Origin: Nissolia schottii
Lineage: Eukaryota > Streptophyta > Magnoliopsida > Fabales > Fabaceae
Assembly: GCA_003254905.1 (NCBI GenBank)
Contig: QANU01007800.1
Span: 125,225-189,224 of the forward strand
Direction: 5' to 3'
DNA length: 64,000 nucleotides
Notes under the pieces: model-generated
What the model saw: the letters and a program-made list of their open reading frames with translations, nothing else
Told to the model about the DNA's origin: nothing
Databases searched by the model: none
Shown here: positions 32,726 to 44,639 of the stretch, piece after piece
Position numbering within the stretch: position 1 is the first letter of the stretch
How the letters are laid out: the number at the start of each line of letters is the position of its first letter
Position numbers and translations under genes: made by a program

Positions 32726-34450
32726 TGATAAGTGAAGCTTACACCCTATTTTACTATCCTATAAACGAACAAATGCATACTAAAAATGTGTGGTTTTAAC
32801 ACTTAATTGATGTGTTTTGCATATTATCCCTTTTAGTGAGGAATTAAGGAAAACGATAAGTTTAAGTATTATTTTATTCTTAGTATTAAATATTTCTTTG
32901 TAGTTTTCTATTTTGGATTTCAGGAAATAAAGGTATAAGAAAATCATTGAAGATGTGAAGAGAAGATTTGGACCAATGAATGCAAGATCAAATTCAAATC
33001 CAAAAAGATTTGGTTAAAAGATGAGCTAAGGATTTTTAACATTGACTTTGCCATCAATTTTGTGCCATGATGGAGATTGAATCTCGATTTGATGTCAGCT
33101 ACAAAGTTGTAGCTCTATCTCTTAGCTTTAAGTGGAAATTTGAATCACCTCAATCGGAGGTCTGTAGCTGAAGATATTGCAGTTCTACTGACTATTGTGC
33201 AAGTCAGTCCGCTGAGCGCCCGCTGAGCAGCCAGAATTCTAGAAACCGCCTCCAACCTGGCGCCAGCTCAAAACCGCGTAGCCGCCAAGCTTGACTCCAT
33301 TGCTCAGCGGTGGCACCAAACCGCTAAGCGGTCTCGACGAGCCTTGGGCCAAAACCCTTCCTTTTTTCTTCCATATTCTTCACTTTTTACATTTTATTTC
33401 AAAGCACTTAGGCTATGTTAAAGTGCTTTGTTTTCTTCAAAACTTGTAACGAAGTTCAGCCGAATTAATTTCAGGTTCTATTGTTTCATTGCTTCTTGCC
33501 ATCTACTCTTTCATTCTCTTTACTTACTCTTTCTTACTTTTCATTTGCTTTAATCTTCCATTGCTATTTACATCCTTCCGTTTCTTTATTTACGTCTTTG
33601 TTTCTCTTCACGTACTTTAAGTTTATTTACTCTTTCCATTTTCTTTTCCTTTACTTTTATCTTTTGTTTTTATTTCTTTCTATTTTCATTTACTCTTGCT
33701 TTATCATTTACTTTTTCCATTGTCATTTATTTTTCCTTTCTCTTTACCTACTCTTTCTTTCTCTTTATTTACTTTGAGTTTTAATGCTCCAACCATGGAG
33801 GAGTAGTTTCTTAATATCTTGTATGCGGTAACTCAAGATTAAGATTAATTTGAGGTCGTGCGCTTAAAGAATATTCATGACTCGTTCCACCTTAATTAAT
33901 GACATAGCGATTGCACGTTAATGGTTAAGGTTAAATCTAAGTTAATGAATCTTGACGATTGTAGGATTTATTAACTATGATTAAGGAACTTTTGGAGAAC
34001 TAATCAGATTTGATTAGGTTGTGCAATTGGTACTTAATTAATATGGGTTTTAATGCTGAGATCTTGGTTTTAAGACCTATATTAACACATGCTTAAGGAA
34101 TTGACGATCGTAGTTTCTCAAGTAAATTGCATATTAGTTAGAGATTTCAACTAATAAACAACATCTCCTTTCATGGATAATTAATCAGGAACCGATGAGA
34201 ATTAATCTTTAATCTCGAACGCCGTACGCAAGATATTACCTTTATTATTATTGTTTTAATCTCGTTTTAATTACTTTCAAGTTATCAACAAACAAAACCC
34301 CCCGATTTACTTAAATATTGATTTGGTTCTAAATTGCTTCTTTGGGAAACGACCTAGGTTAACCCCTTTACTACGTTCTTGGGGTTTACTTGGTTTATAA
34401 ATTATTATTTGGCCGCGCACTAAAATCTAACGACGTTTTGGTGCTCGTCA
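32726..34450 (+). repeat. Element F 3' LTR, TATA segment deleted
   Basis: Collinear with the 5' LTR but lacks the stretch corresponding to about 27144-27233. The sequence passes from GAGCCTTGG directly to GGCCAAAACCC near 33345, removing TATAAATAG and the start of the leader. The CGCTCAGCG motifs before it remain (33208-33333). Confidence 0.88.
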
Positions 34451-34750
34451 CTTCACGTCGCAGTTCATTCGAATGCAGTTCAAAATTCAATCGAATGAAT
34501 CAAGAAACGAAAGAGCATTCAAATGCAGTGTTCGAATGACCCAGGAACTCTGCAAATCATTCAAGTGAAGGGTCATAAGGGATTCGAATGAAGCCCTATG
34601 GGTAGGTTTTTCATGTCCCTAATCAATTCCCGAAGAGACCGAAATGTTGTAAGTGTCCGAGGCATACCAAGACCCCTAAATTCCCCAAAGACGACTCGAA
34701 AACATACCAACACTGAAATTTTGAGACGAAATTTCGGTAAGGGGGTGGAA
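34451..34750 (+). other. Stretch with CATTCGAATG palindromes and polypurine tract
   Basis: Several CATTCGAATG-type motifs (34462-34590). At the end, GACGAAATTTCGGTAAGGGG leads up to GTGGAA just before TGTAACA at 34751. That is the usual polypurine context before the 3' LTR of Tekay-type chromoviruses. No chromodomain or other coding frame is seen before it. Confidence 0.5.
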
Positions 34751-34986
34751 TGTAACATTCTGATTCTTCCATGTACGAAAACCCCGGACGATGCGCAGTT
34801 AATGACAGTTGAAAGCTGTCCGAGGAAGCAGGAAAGTGAGAAATTGCCTTTAAACTCCCAAGAAGGCCAGTCGGGTTTAGGTCTCGCGATCCCACGAATT
34901 TTCCAGAGCATGGGTATGAGTTTTGACTCGAACCAAAATTGTTTCGAATACTGGAAAGCACTTGTGGAATTTTTTGACACGGCAAG

Positions 34987-36606
34987 TGATGAAAGCCTTT
35001 TTAACCACTTTCTCGGATCTTGACACAGCTTAGGTTTTGTCACAACCATGCCAAGCTCGTCAAAAGCTTGTTTGCGCTTTTGTCGCTCAAATTAAATATT
35101 TATATACATACCTACTTTACGGCTTTCAGATTCCAAAGGAATCCAATTGCAGTATAGGGTATGGTCGATCCCACAGGGAGTTGTAAAAATACCGTTCTTA
35201 AGTTCATTTAATTAAACACTAAGGTGAAAGATTTGTGATTTGATTTATATTTAAATAGACTAAATAAATAAAAGAAGGAAAGTAAAATAGGAAACAAATC
35301 AGAGGTAGTTCCAGAGCTTGTTGGGAATTTTAACCACATCATAGTTTCATGCATCCAGTTACTTATTACGTAGAACTATCGTTTGATTGCCCACCATCAG
35401 TTCTTAACTTGCCATCACTTTCGCGCATGACAAGATCACAAGTTTCCTTTTTTAAACTGTCACTTTCGCACACGAGCTTAACAAAGTACGCCAGCATTAA
35501 TTCAAATGTTAAAACGGCTAACCTTTATTCCAGTTACGGCAACAAGGTTAGATGAAATGATTTAGGTCAGACTCTAATGATTGTAACTCTCATTCACAAC
35601 GTTCAAGTCTAGGTTCTAGTTAAGCATAGCACTATTGATTTTAATTTGGTTATGACCTAATTAACATAACTTTCGTTCATGTAAATAAGTCCCAAATCAA
35701 GAATCAAAACACTACAAAAAAGTAGCATTAAGAGTAAAGCCATTCAAGCAAATCATATGAAAAAGATAGATTCATATGTAATAGTTACATGGATACAAGC
35801 GAACTACAATAGTAATCAAAATCCCAACAAAAAGAGGGTTAGGAGCCCATCTTACAAGAGAATCTCAGAGGCAAGGTTTGGGCACTTACCATGACACGTG
35901 CTCACGCTATCATGGCCATGGCTTCGCCTCGCCAAGCTTCCTCGATCTCCGGCTCCTTCACAAGCCTCGTCTTTGTTCCTAACCTAACCTAAACTACACT
36001 AAGCTTTAAAAATACAAGGAAAATGTGGAAGAATGGTGTTGGAGGGGGGTTGGATGGAATGCCCCGAAGTGGTCTCGGCCTCCTCTATTTATAGGCAAAA
36101 ATTGGTCTCCGTCGCTCAGTGATTTTGGTACTGTCGCTGAGCGATTCATTTGTTATCACTGAGCAGCGGCGTAGTATCGCTGAGCGATTGTACTTTTTCA
36201 TTAAATGCTCGGTAGCTTTTTACAGGCGGTGATGACGTGGCATTCGGCTATTGGCTGGCTCCAGTTGGCTCCAACTGGCTCAATGATGGCGCCGGTGCAA
36301 GTGGCTAGCCGACGTACTTTCGCTGAGCGATACAAGTAACATCGCTGAGCGATTCTTCTCTATGCGCTGAGCGATTCATTGTTCCTCGCTGAGCGATGCC
36401 TTCGTCCAGAATCTTCTTTTTAAGCTCTTTTCCAATTCTGCCCCTATTCTTTATGGGATTATTCTTCATAAATTATGCTTGAATCCATTCTTCAAAATAT
36501 ATTTGAAATCTACAAAATATGGGAAATTAATTAGATAATTCATTAAAAACATAACAGATAAGTGCCATTTTGATATGTCAATTTTGTGTAAATTGGGCAC
36601 TTATCG
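34987..36606 (-). repeat. Element B 3' LTR
   Basis: 1620 bp. The first base of the sense strand pair is changed (CGATAAG for TGATAAG). Promoter array 36112-36398 and TATA box complement at 36086-36094. Confidence 0.9.
36086..36398 (-). promoter_or_regulatory. LTR promoter of element B (3' copy)
   Basis: On the minus strand: C-centred motifs, then a single G-centred copy (seen on plus as CGCTCAGTG at about 36113), then TATAAATAG. Same polarity rule as in the plus-strand elements. Confidence 0.7.
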
Positions 36607-38500
36607 CTCCCCCTGACTTAAAACCTTGTTTGTCCTCAAACAAGAGGTAGTAGAATTATTTCACAAGAGATTAATGCATATGAACAATAGGTTGATGCAA
36701 TGAATTGAAATGTTTCAAACAGTTTAAGTTTGAGACCAGCGAGATACCATAGAACCTGAACAAGTCAAATGCACAACTACTTGAATAGCATAAGCAAATC
36801 ATTCTATCCAATGTCTTTTCCACCGAGGAAATTATCATTTTTGCACCATGGTCAGTGGACCATTTTGGGGTGACTGTTTTCGCTCATTGTCACCATTGAA
36901 TCACAACAATTTAAATTTGTTACCTGTCTCACCATTCAATTCAAAGTATGGTCATGCAAGGATCACAAAAGGACTTTTAAGGGTTGTAATGGGGCCAGGC
37001 TACAAAGAAAACTTGGTTTTTCTGGGTATGCAAAAATTTTCAATTAAGAGAACATTGAAAACCAACTTCTTATTTATCACCTGTTTTCTTCATTGTTTTC
37101 GTCCATTTTCTTTTTCAACCCCATTTCTCCTTGATCTTTTTTTTTCTTTTTTTTTTCCACTTCGCCCATCCTTGTTCCCCCTTGACTTAGATCTTTTGCA
37201 CAAAATCCAACTATAAATGCTCTCTTAATTTAGAAATTAAGGGAAGTCATTGTTTTTTTTTAAGGTTCGGGGATTAATGAACAAAAATTTCTCATGTTAG
37301 GCTCAAATGGGGTGGTAAGGGTTATACCTACTTACAGGTTAGCTTTATTTGGCCAAGTGGGTTTAAAATCTAAAGAACAAAATGCCTTGATCATCTCCTA
37401 TTATTTCCATACAATTATCAAATTAGAGACTCAAACAAATTCAATTGTGTAAAAACAATGGTGATTCTCTCTTTCTCACTAAGTGTTTGGGCTCACTCCC
37501 TTACTAGGTTAAAGTTAATTTCCTTGATTTCAAAACATCTTCAAGGTTATGCTTATGCAAACCAAGTAAAAAATGCATAATGACATGCTCATGGTTTCTA
37601 CGCAAGAATCACAAAGTCTATTATAGATTATGAAGCAAGTCAATTCATAAAGATTTGTTCATGCATCAAACTGAGTAAAATAAAGTACTACTTTGTTTTT
37701 AAACAAACAAGTTTTTAAGCGAATATTAAACTACTAAGGAATTAATTAATTAAGGTGTCAAAAAATTAAAATGCTCCCTGTTATGGTGAATTCTTTGAAG
37801 TAGCCTCATTGATGTAGTTTCTCCGTAGTTGTTCAAGCTACTTCATCGTGCTTCAGTGATTTGAGGAGATAGAGGCTCATCCTCCTTGAGGAATCATGCT
37901 CTTTGTCCTTTAAAAATGTGTCTCTCTTTTGTTGTTGTTAGGAATCCTCAATGATTGTTCTTCGGCCTGCAAAAACAATCAAAGAAAACTTCCTTTCTTC
38001 CAAGTAGCGTTAGAGAGATTATGTTTTTATTTTTGAATCCATTTGTAGACAGAATTTCCTGCAACTTTATGGACAGAATTTCCCGCTTAAAGTGGACAGA
38101 AGTTCCCACTAGTGTGGTCAGAATTTCCCACAATAATTTATGAATTCAAAATAAAACATTTTAAGGTGCTGTGAAAGATTCTTTTCTTTAAAATTACTTA
38201 TCATTTGTTTAAACAGATAAGAATTCTTTTTCTAATTTAAGCATGTGCACCTTTCTTAATAATTGCTTAAAAGGTGTAAATCCGTCATTAGGTTTAGAAA
38301 TCAAAAATGCTTCAAGTTTTAGCTTAAATGAAAAGGATTAGCATTCTTAAAATTTCAACCTAATTACAAGATTTAGAAGACCTTTTATTTCTTTTTCACC
38401 ATATTATAAAAATTTTAACACCTTAAAATTAATTACCTTCAAAATAAACTACTAAATAATAAAACTTACAAACTTCCGGGTTGCCTCCCAGACAGCGCTT
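36607..38500 (-). other. Element B 3' non-coding region
   Basis: Contains the complement of TTGGGAGGCAACCC (38477-38490) with GACGTTAAACAAAGCGCT just upstream on the minus strand, the four-copy GGGAANTTCTGTCCAC array (38041-38135), and the complement of the block with GGCCCCATTACAACC (about 36985-37000). No coding frame. Confidence 0.75.
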
Positions 38501-38534
38501 TGTTTAACGTCATTAGCCCGACGCATTTTTCTTT

Positions 38535-39471
38535 CTAGCTCTCCTCTTCATCATCAGTTCTCCTCCCAAGGCAAGAGTCCTTAAGGTTCAGCTCCGGATT
38601 GGCCGTGAATCTTTTCTTTTTCAGCTCCGCTATATCAGTAGCCAATTGTCCCAATTGTGTCTCCAAGTTCCTAATAGAGGCTTCGTTATTCTTTTGATTT
38701 ATCATTGATTGTTGCATAAATTGATTGAACGTTTCCTCTATTTTGGAACTTGAGTGCACAGGTGGTTGATTCAGATATTGGCGGGGTGGTTGGTATGGCT
38801 GTTGCGGAGCTCTAAATGAGGGTCCGACTTCTTGCCTCCATGGCTGATTGAAATTTTGATTCGACCCCCTTTGGAAATTGTTTTGATAGGATGGCCGTGG
38901 CTGGTTTTCAAGGAAGTGAACTTCTTCTTCCCTGGCACAAAACTTTTCCTCCAGTTGATCCCAGTTTGACAAGATATTTTGCGGCTGATCGAGCAGCCAC
39001 TCCTTAGCTTTTCCCGATCAGTGTCAGGGGAAACATCCTTAAAAAGATTAATTCTTCATCGGCCTCGGACATTCCCGCGGTCCTACAGAGTTCATAAAAT
39101 TTTGTCAAATGAGCATATGGATCCTCATGATCCAAACCTGCAAAAGGGTTAGCATATAACAATTGTACTAAACCAGGTTGCATTTGAGGTTGTCTTTGTG
39201 CTCCAGTAGTCCTGCTCATTCGAATAATGTTTCTAGGGGTGAAATTTAAAAAACCCCTATTGTCGCTGGCTCCTGTAGTGTTGCCAGCTCCACCAGCTCC
39301 AGTTGTGTCGGCCATGGTTTCTTCTTGATTGGTTGAAGAAGTTGATGATGAAGTTGTCTCTTGCTCCTCTCTTTGTCTGGCTAAGTGCTTTTTCTTTTTC
39401 CTGTTCTTCCTTGAAGTAGCTTCAATTTCAGGGTCAAACAACAATGGTTCTTTTGAAGTCTTACCTCGCAA
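38535..39471 (-). pseudogene. gag: Gag of element B, internally deleted
   Basis: First part (39471-39004): basic N-terminus with LLFDPEIEATSRKNRKKKK, then NFTPRNIIRMSR, ANPFAGLDHEDPYAHLTKFY and FLRMFPLTLIGKS, where a stop or frame change occurs. Second part (38972-38535): SNWDQLEEKFCA joins directly to REEEVHFLENQPRP, so the capsid centre and the first zinc-knuckle cysteines present in element C are deleted. The C-terminus keeps the Gln-rich NQPWRQEVGPSFRAP and coiled NLETQLGQLATDIAEL segments. Cannot make a normal gag. Confidence 0.88.
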
Positions 39472-39631
39472 TTGCTAAGAAAAATCCACACTAGCCAATA
39501 AGATTAAAACAAGAGTTCTCAAAATAACAAAATAGTTTATAAAATAATGAAAATAAGAACTATACAATATATTACAAATATTCACAATTGTTTAACTAAA
39601 CAAAACTCAAGCAATGTATTTTTGACGCAAC

Positions 39632-39649
39632 TCCCCGGCAACGGCGCCA
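39632..39649 (-). other. Primer binding site of element B
   Basis: Complement of TGGCGCCGTTGCCGGGGA, four bases from the 5' LTR end at 39654. Confidence 0.85.
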
Positions 39650-39653
39650 AATT

Positions 39654-41263
39654 TGATGAAAGCCTTTTTAACCACTTTCTCGGATCTTGACACAGCTTAG
39701 GTTTCGTCACAACCATGCCAAGCTCATCGAAAGCTTGTTTGCGCTTTTGTCGCTCAAATTAAATATTTATATACATACCTACTTTACGGCTTTTAGATTC
39801 CAAAGGAATCCAATTGCAGTATATGGTATGGTCGATCCCACAGGGAGTTGTAAAAATATTGTTCTTAAGTTCATTTAATTAAACACTGAGGTGAAAGATT
39901 TGTGATTTGATTTATATTTAAATAGACTAAATAAATAAAAGACAGGAAAGTAAAATAGGAAACAAATCAGAGGTAGTTCCGGAGCTTGTTGGGAATTTTA
40001 ATCACATCATAGTTTCATCCATCCAGTTACTTATTACGTAGAACTATCATTTGATTGCCCGCCATCAGTTCTTAACTTGTCATCACTTTCGCGCATGACA
40101 AGATCACAGGTTTCCTTTGTTAAACTGTCACTTTCGCAAATGAGCTTAACAAAGTACGCCAGCATTAATTCAAATGTTAAAACGGCTAACCTTTATTCCA
40201 GTTACAGCAACAAGGTTAGATGAAATGATTTAGGTCAGACTGTAATGATTGTAACTCTCGTTCACAACGTTCAAGTCTAGGTTCTAGTTAAGCATAGCAC
40301 TATTGATTTTAATTTGGTTATGACCTAATTAACATAACTTTCGTTCATGTAAATAAGTCCCAAATCAAGAATCAAAACACTAAACAAAACTAGCATTAAG
40401 AGTAAAGCCATTCAAGCAAATCATCTGAAAAAGATAGATTCATATGTAATAGTTACATGGATACAAGCGAACTACAATAGTAATCAAAATCCCAACAAAA
40501 AGAGGGTTAGGAACCCATCTTACAAGAGATTTCGGAGGCAAGGTTTGGGCACTTACCATGACATGTGCTCACGCTATCATGGCCATGGCTTCGCCTCGCG
40601 AAGCTTCCTCGATCTCTGGCTCCTTCACAAGCCTCATCTTTGTTCCTAACCTAACCTAAACTACACTAAGCTTTAAAAATACAAGGAAAATGTGGAAGAA
40701 TGGTGTTGGAATGGAATGCCCCGAAGTGGTCTCGGCCTCCTCTATTTATAGGCAAAAATTGGTCTCCGTCGCTCAGCAATTTTGGTACTATCGCTGAGCG
40801 ATTCATTTGTTATCGTTGAGCGGCGGCGTAGTATCGCTGAGCGATTGTACTTTTTCATTAAATGCTCGGCAGCTTTTTGCAGGCGGTGCTGACGTGGCAT
40901 TCGGCTATTGGCTGGCTCCAGTTGGCTCCAACTGGCTCAATGATGGCGCCAGTGCAAGTGGCTAGCCGACGTACTTTCGCTGAGCGATACAAGTAACATC
41001 GCTGAGCGATTCTTCTCTATGCGCTGAGCGATTCATTATTCCTCGCTGAGCGATGCCTTCGTCCAGAATCTTCTTTTTAAGCTCTTTTCCAATTCTGCCC
41101 CCATTCTTTATGGGATTATTCTTCATAAATTATGCCTGAATCCATTCTTCAAAATATATTTGAAACCTACAAAATATGGGAAATTAATTAGATAATTCGT
41201 TAAAAACATAACAGATAAGTGCCATTTTGATATGTCAATTTTGTGTAAATTGGGCACTTATCA
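39654..41263 (-). repeat. Element B 5' LTR
   Basis: 1610 bp; minus strand starts TGATAAGTGCCC and ends TTTCATCA. CGCTCAGCG array 40768-41055 and TATA box complement at 40742-40750. Confidence 0.92.
40742..41055 (-). promoter_or_regulatory. LTR promoter of element B (5' copy)
   Basis: Same architecture as the 3' copy, with the G-centred motif nearest TATAAATAG. As the 5' LTR of the youngest-looking element here, this is the copy most likely to be functional. Confidence 0.72.
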
Positions 41264-41548
41264 GCGAGAAAGTCAAAAATCCATGAGTGGCAGCTCCAGG
41301 ATCTAAGGGAAAAATCAATGGATTACAACGGTATGCTCGAAATATGTTTAGGGCAATCGATGTGTGAGATATTAGACAAAACGCAATCAAACGAAATCAG
41401 AACTAGCCCTGGAGGGGGTTTCTTACCTCCATCAGGAGATATTTACATATATTATATTATAATAATATTAATAATAATTATATCATAATAATATAAAAGA
41501 ATAAAAAGAAAAGAAAAATGAAAAATAAAAAGGGGAAAAGGTAAAGGC

Positions 41549-41562
41549 TATAAATAGCCATT
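41549..41562 (+). promoter_or_regulatory. TATA box of LTR1
   Basis: GGCTATAAATAGCC, preceded by a purine-rich AAAAGGGGAAAAGG stretch. Fixes the sense strand of this Tekay-like LTR as plus. The 14-mer is itself nearly palindromic. Confidence 0.6.
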
Positions 41563-41967
41563 TACCTCAGAACTTTACTTCGTCGTTTTCTTTCGTTTTC
41601 ACCACAAAGTAGTCCTAGTCGAGCACATCGCAAAAGCGTTGCTGGACCCCGAAAAAATAATAGGAGCACGCCATCGTGAAGAGGAAATTCTTCACTTCAA
41701 GTCTACTGAATCAGAATCTGCATCGGAGGTGGGTAACTCTAAGCCAACTGTCTATGTGGTTGTTTTAATGACTATATATGTATATCTATGTGTACTGGAT
41801 TGAAAAACTATTTTGTGAAAATCATAGGAAGTAAGTAGTAGAGAATATATTTGGATGATTTTGACGTTTAGGAACCGTAACTGTACTGATTGGATCACTG
41901 GAAATTGGAAATGAGTTACGGTGAGAAATCCTAGGAGAAAAGGCTCTCAGGAGCAAATTTTATGCAA

Positions 41968-42135
41968 TGGCAATCGATTGAATTCCCATGGGATTCGATT
42001 GAAAGATTTTGGGATTTCAATCAAATACTTAAGGATTTCAGTCGAATGAAAGCTTGAAAAGGATTTTAGTCGATTGAATTCCTAAGGGATTCGATTGAAA
42101 GAATCATTCGAATACCCAACCCTAAGTATTCGAAT
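41968..42135 (+). repeat. AATCGATTG / CATTCGAATG motif array in LTR1
   Basis: At least eight related motifs (CAATCGATTG, GATTCGATTG, GTCGAATGA, CATTCGAATA, ATTCGAATGC). It sits about 240 bp past the conserved GGTGGGTAACT string. In the solo LTRs K and D1 the same place holds CGCTCAGCG motifs. Confidence 0.7.
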
Positions 42136-44639
42136 GCTCACTGAAAAATTTGGATTTTTACTAAGTTATGGGATCCATCAAGCACAGCTATGCTTACGCT
42201 AAACCATGAGAGCATGCATCATGAGGAAATGGCCGTGGTAAGAGTAGGGCAACCATAGATAATTAGAGGTATTCACTTAAAGGTAAAGGTACATAATTGA
42301 ACCCTAGGGAATAAAGCAGTGCAAAGGCTCTGATCACCAAGGATCCGTACGGCCTTAGCCAGAGTATGTAGTTATATAACTAGGAAGATCCGCATTCTCT
42401 TGGCACATCTTACAGAAATGCCCCTCACCAATTCGGCAAGCTGGATTGATCAAAGCAACGCAGGTAAAGAGACCTGATTATGAAAGTAAAGAGAACAGGC
42501 CAAGGCCTGGGAGTAAAGAGAAAAGGACAAGTCCTAAAGAAAGAAAGAGAGCCCCAATAAAGAGTAAAGAGCAAAGAGCAAAGTAAAGAGAAACGTGTCC
42601 ACACTTGATCGAGTCGCAAGGGCCGATCCCTCGCCATCCCGGTAAGGGGGTGGTGGTACCTATCTTGTTGGTGATTACCTCCTATGAGCCTAGCATGGTT
42701 AGCTACTATTCCGGTTAGAGCGCTGCCGGGTCAACATGATAGGGAATAGAAGGAGGTCGTAACCACAGGCCACGGTTACGATGGTGCAAGGATTAAGAAG
42801 AACGCTAACCCGAGCAAGCCAGTATGCATAAGAGATCCCCAGAGTTCCCCCATGCACTATGTAGTTAGTAGTTACATGCCAGTATGAATGAATGAATGTA
42901 TGTATGCCATTATGAATGCAGGTATGTATGTATTTATATATATTCATGCATTATGTATCGTCAAAGGAGCGTCCCAAGATGACTATTATGTCTTTATCAG
43001 TAACGTAAAGTTAATGAGCACGAAGGCTAAGTAATGGAAGATTAGTAAACCCAATCACCTAGTAACTTAGGTAAAGCTGCTCAGGACGTAGGTATTAGAA
43101 AATAACCAGTAGTAGGCTAGTATGCATGACACTTAGAAGTTTTCCTGAGTGGCCTGGATTCTGCCCGAGTAAATGAACAATATAGAGACTACATCGAGTT
43201 TCCACTAAGAACAAACCTGTCAGCATAACTTCCGTACGGACACCCTGATCGAGACATGCACGTTTGCGCTAGCCTACCGGCCCGATAAGCCAGAGACCAC
43301 CTAGATGGAGACTCTGAGGACCTGGATCCTCCCCGATGCGCCCTATATGGGTAGATGACTGCCCAGGAGGTAGCAGCCATGACCCGATCCACCTCAATGG
43401 TGGCCACGAGTCTCCTCCATCCAAGCCAGAGCCAGAGGCCAAGCCCGTTACCGACCCAGAGCTATCCACTCCGCCTGTCCGAGGACGAGGCCGCAGGACC
43501 ACCATAGGAAAAAGGGTGCTTCCAATTTTACCACACCAATTTGTCCCCCAAGATTTCACAGCGATGACCGACCTGTCTAGTGAGGATGAGCCTACAGGGG
43601 AGGAGGACCCACTGGAGCGGGAGGGTGATTCTGATGAGTAGTTTCGTTAGTGAGTAGGCTTGTACCGTACACGCAATGAGCAGTTGCCATCTGTATACGT
43701 AGGTTGTGTAATATGTGATATATGTATATTAGGTGTGAACAGATATATGTAATATAATAACCCAGATAAACTATGCATTGGTGTATTTGTGTATTCGGGC
43801 CCTTATGTATGCTTCTGCCAACCATCACTCTATGCCAGGTATGTATTCGCACTTCCATTACCTTTTGTTATGTCGTTAAATGATGTATTACTCGTACGGC
43901 TCTTTATTTTCTAGCAATTTGTACTTTCAAAAGAAATTTCAAAATGGCACGTATTTTTGGTAACCCTAGTTTGGAAAGATACCCTAGAACAATAGTAGTT
44001 CACAGCACCAGAAGATCACCGCCTAGTCTGGAAGGCTTATGACTTAAGCATAAGCCAACTAGCTAGGGTGTTTCATGGAGCATCAAAGCTTCAAGGAGAC
44101 CACTCAACACTCTTCACATCACTCACATTCTCATATTCAAAAGTGGGTAAATGTAGCCTAAACTACCTCTCAGTAGTTCTATACTTAAATGTGTGATTAT
44201 GTGAAAATATGAATATTATGCTTGATGATGTGCATGCATGTGTACGATTGTTGTTTGAAAGTAAATATATATTATTTGTTAAAAATCTGTGGGTAAACTA
44301 ACTAAAACCATCCCTTGATGGTTCTATGCCTCTTGCATGGAAATGCACACAATATGTGTTTTATGCCTTGAAATGAATTTTCTTGTGTTGTTAATGATTT
44401 GATTAAAATAAATGTGCTTTTGAGTGGTTAAAAATCTGTGGGTAAAGTTATGATTTACTCATCCTCTTGGAGATCTATGAGTGCTTGCATGTTGCATGCA
44501 AGTGTGTATGTGGCTTGATGAGCATATGTTATGATAAATTGTAGATGATGCATGCATGTGTCATTTTGTGATTTGAGGATATAATATATGATTTAAGAAT
44601 GTTGGAATATGTGGAAAAATACTTTAAGTATTGTACATG

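Larger units (their letters stand above)
26531..34450 (+). mobile_element. Element F: Athila-related LTR element with a single proline-rich ORF
   Basis: LTRs 26531-28339 and 32726-34450, PBS 28344-28361, ending ...GTGCTCGTCA. Flanks CTTCG (26526-26530) and CTTCA (34451-34455) differ by one base, an acceptable aged duplication. The internal region has no gag zinc finger, protease or RT, only one long ORF ending at 31296 and a 3' non-coding region collinear with element D. It is thus a non-autonomous relative of D. It is interrupted by solo LTR G. Confidence 0.9.
34987..41263 (-). mobile_element. Element B: non-autonomous Athila-like element, gag only
   Basis: Minus strand. 5' LTR 39654-41263, 3' LTR 34987-36606, PBS 39632-39649, polypurine tract complement at 36607-36616. 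Flanks GCAAG (34982-34986) and GCGAG (41264-41268), one mismatch. The LTRs look nearly identical by eye apart from a short indel near 36040, so the insertion is young. The internal region has a shortened gag and no pol. Confidence 0.93.
34751..44075 (+). mobile_element. LTR1: Tekay-like LTR on the plus strand, interrupted by element B
   Basis: Starts TGTAACATTC after a polypurine tract and ends GGTGTTTCA. About 3.05 kb after removing element B. TATA box in GGCTATAAATAGCC at 41549-41562. The flanks TGGAA (34746-34750) and TGGAG (44076-44080) could be a duplication of a solo LTR; alternatively it is the 3' LTR of an element whose body is lost. It carries AATCGATTG and CATTCGAATG motifs at about 41968-42135, downstream of the TATA box. 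Confidence 0.65.

Noticed and set aside
43336..43641. Plus-strand 101-codon frame with acidic C-terminus in LTR1
   Set aside because: Lies within an LTR, no similarity recognised, and the aligned part of LTR2 does not keep it.
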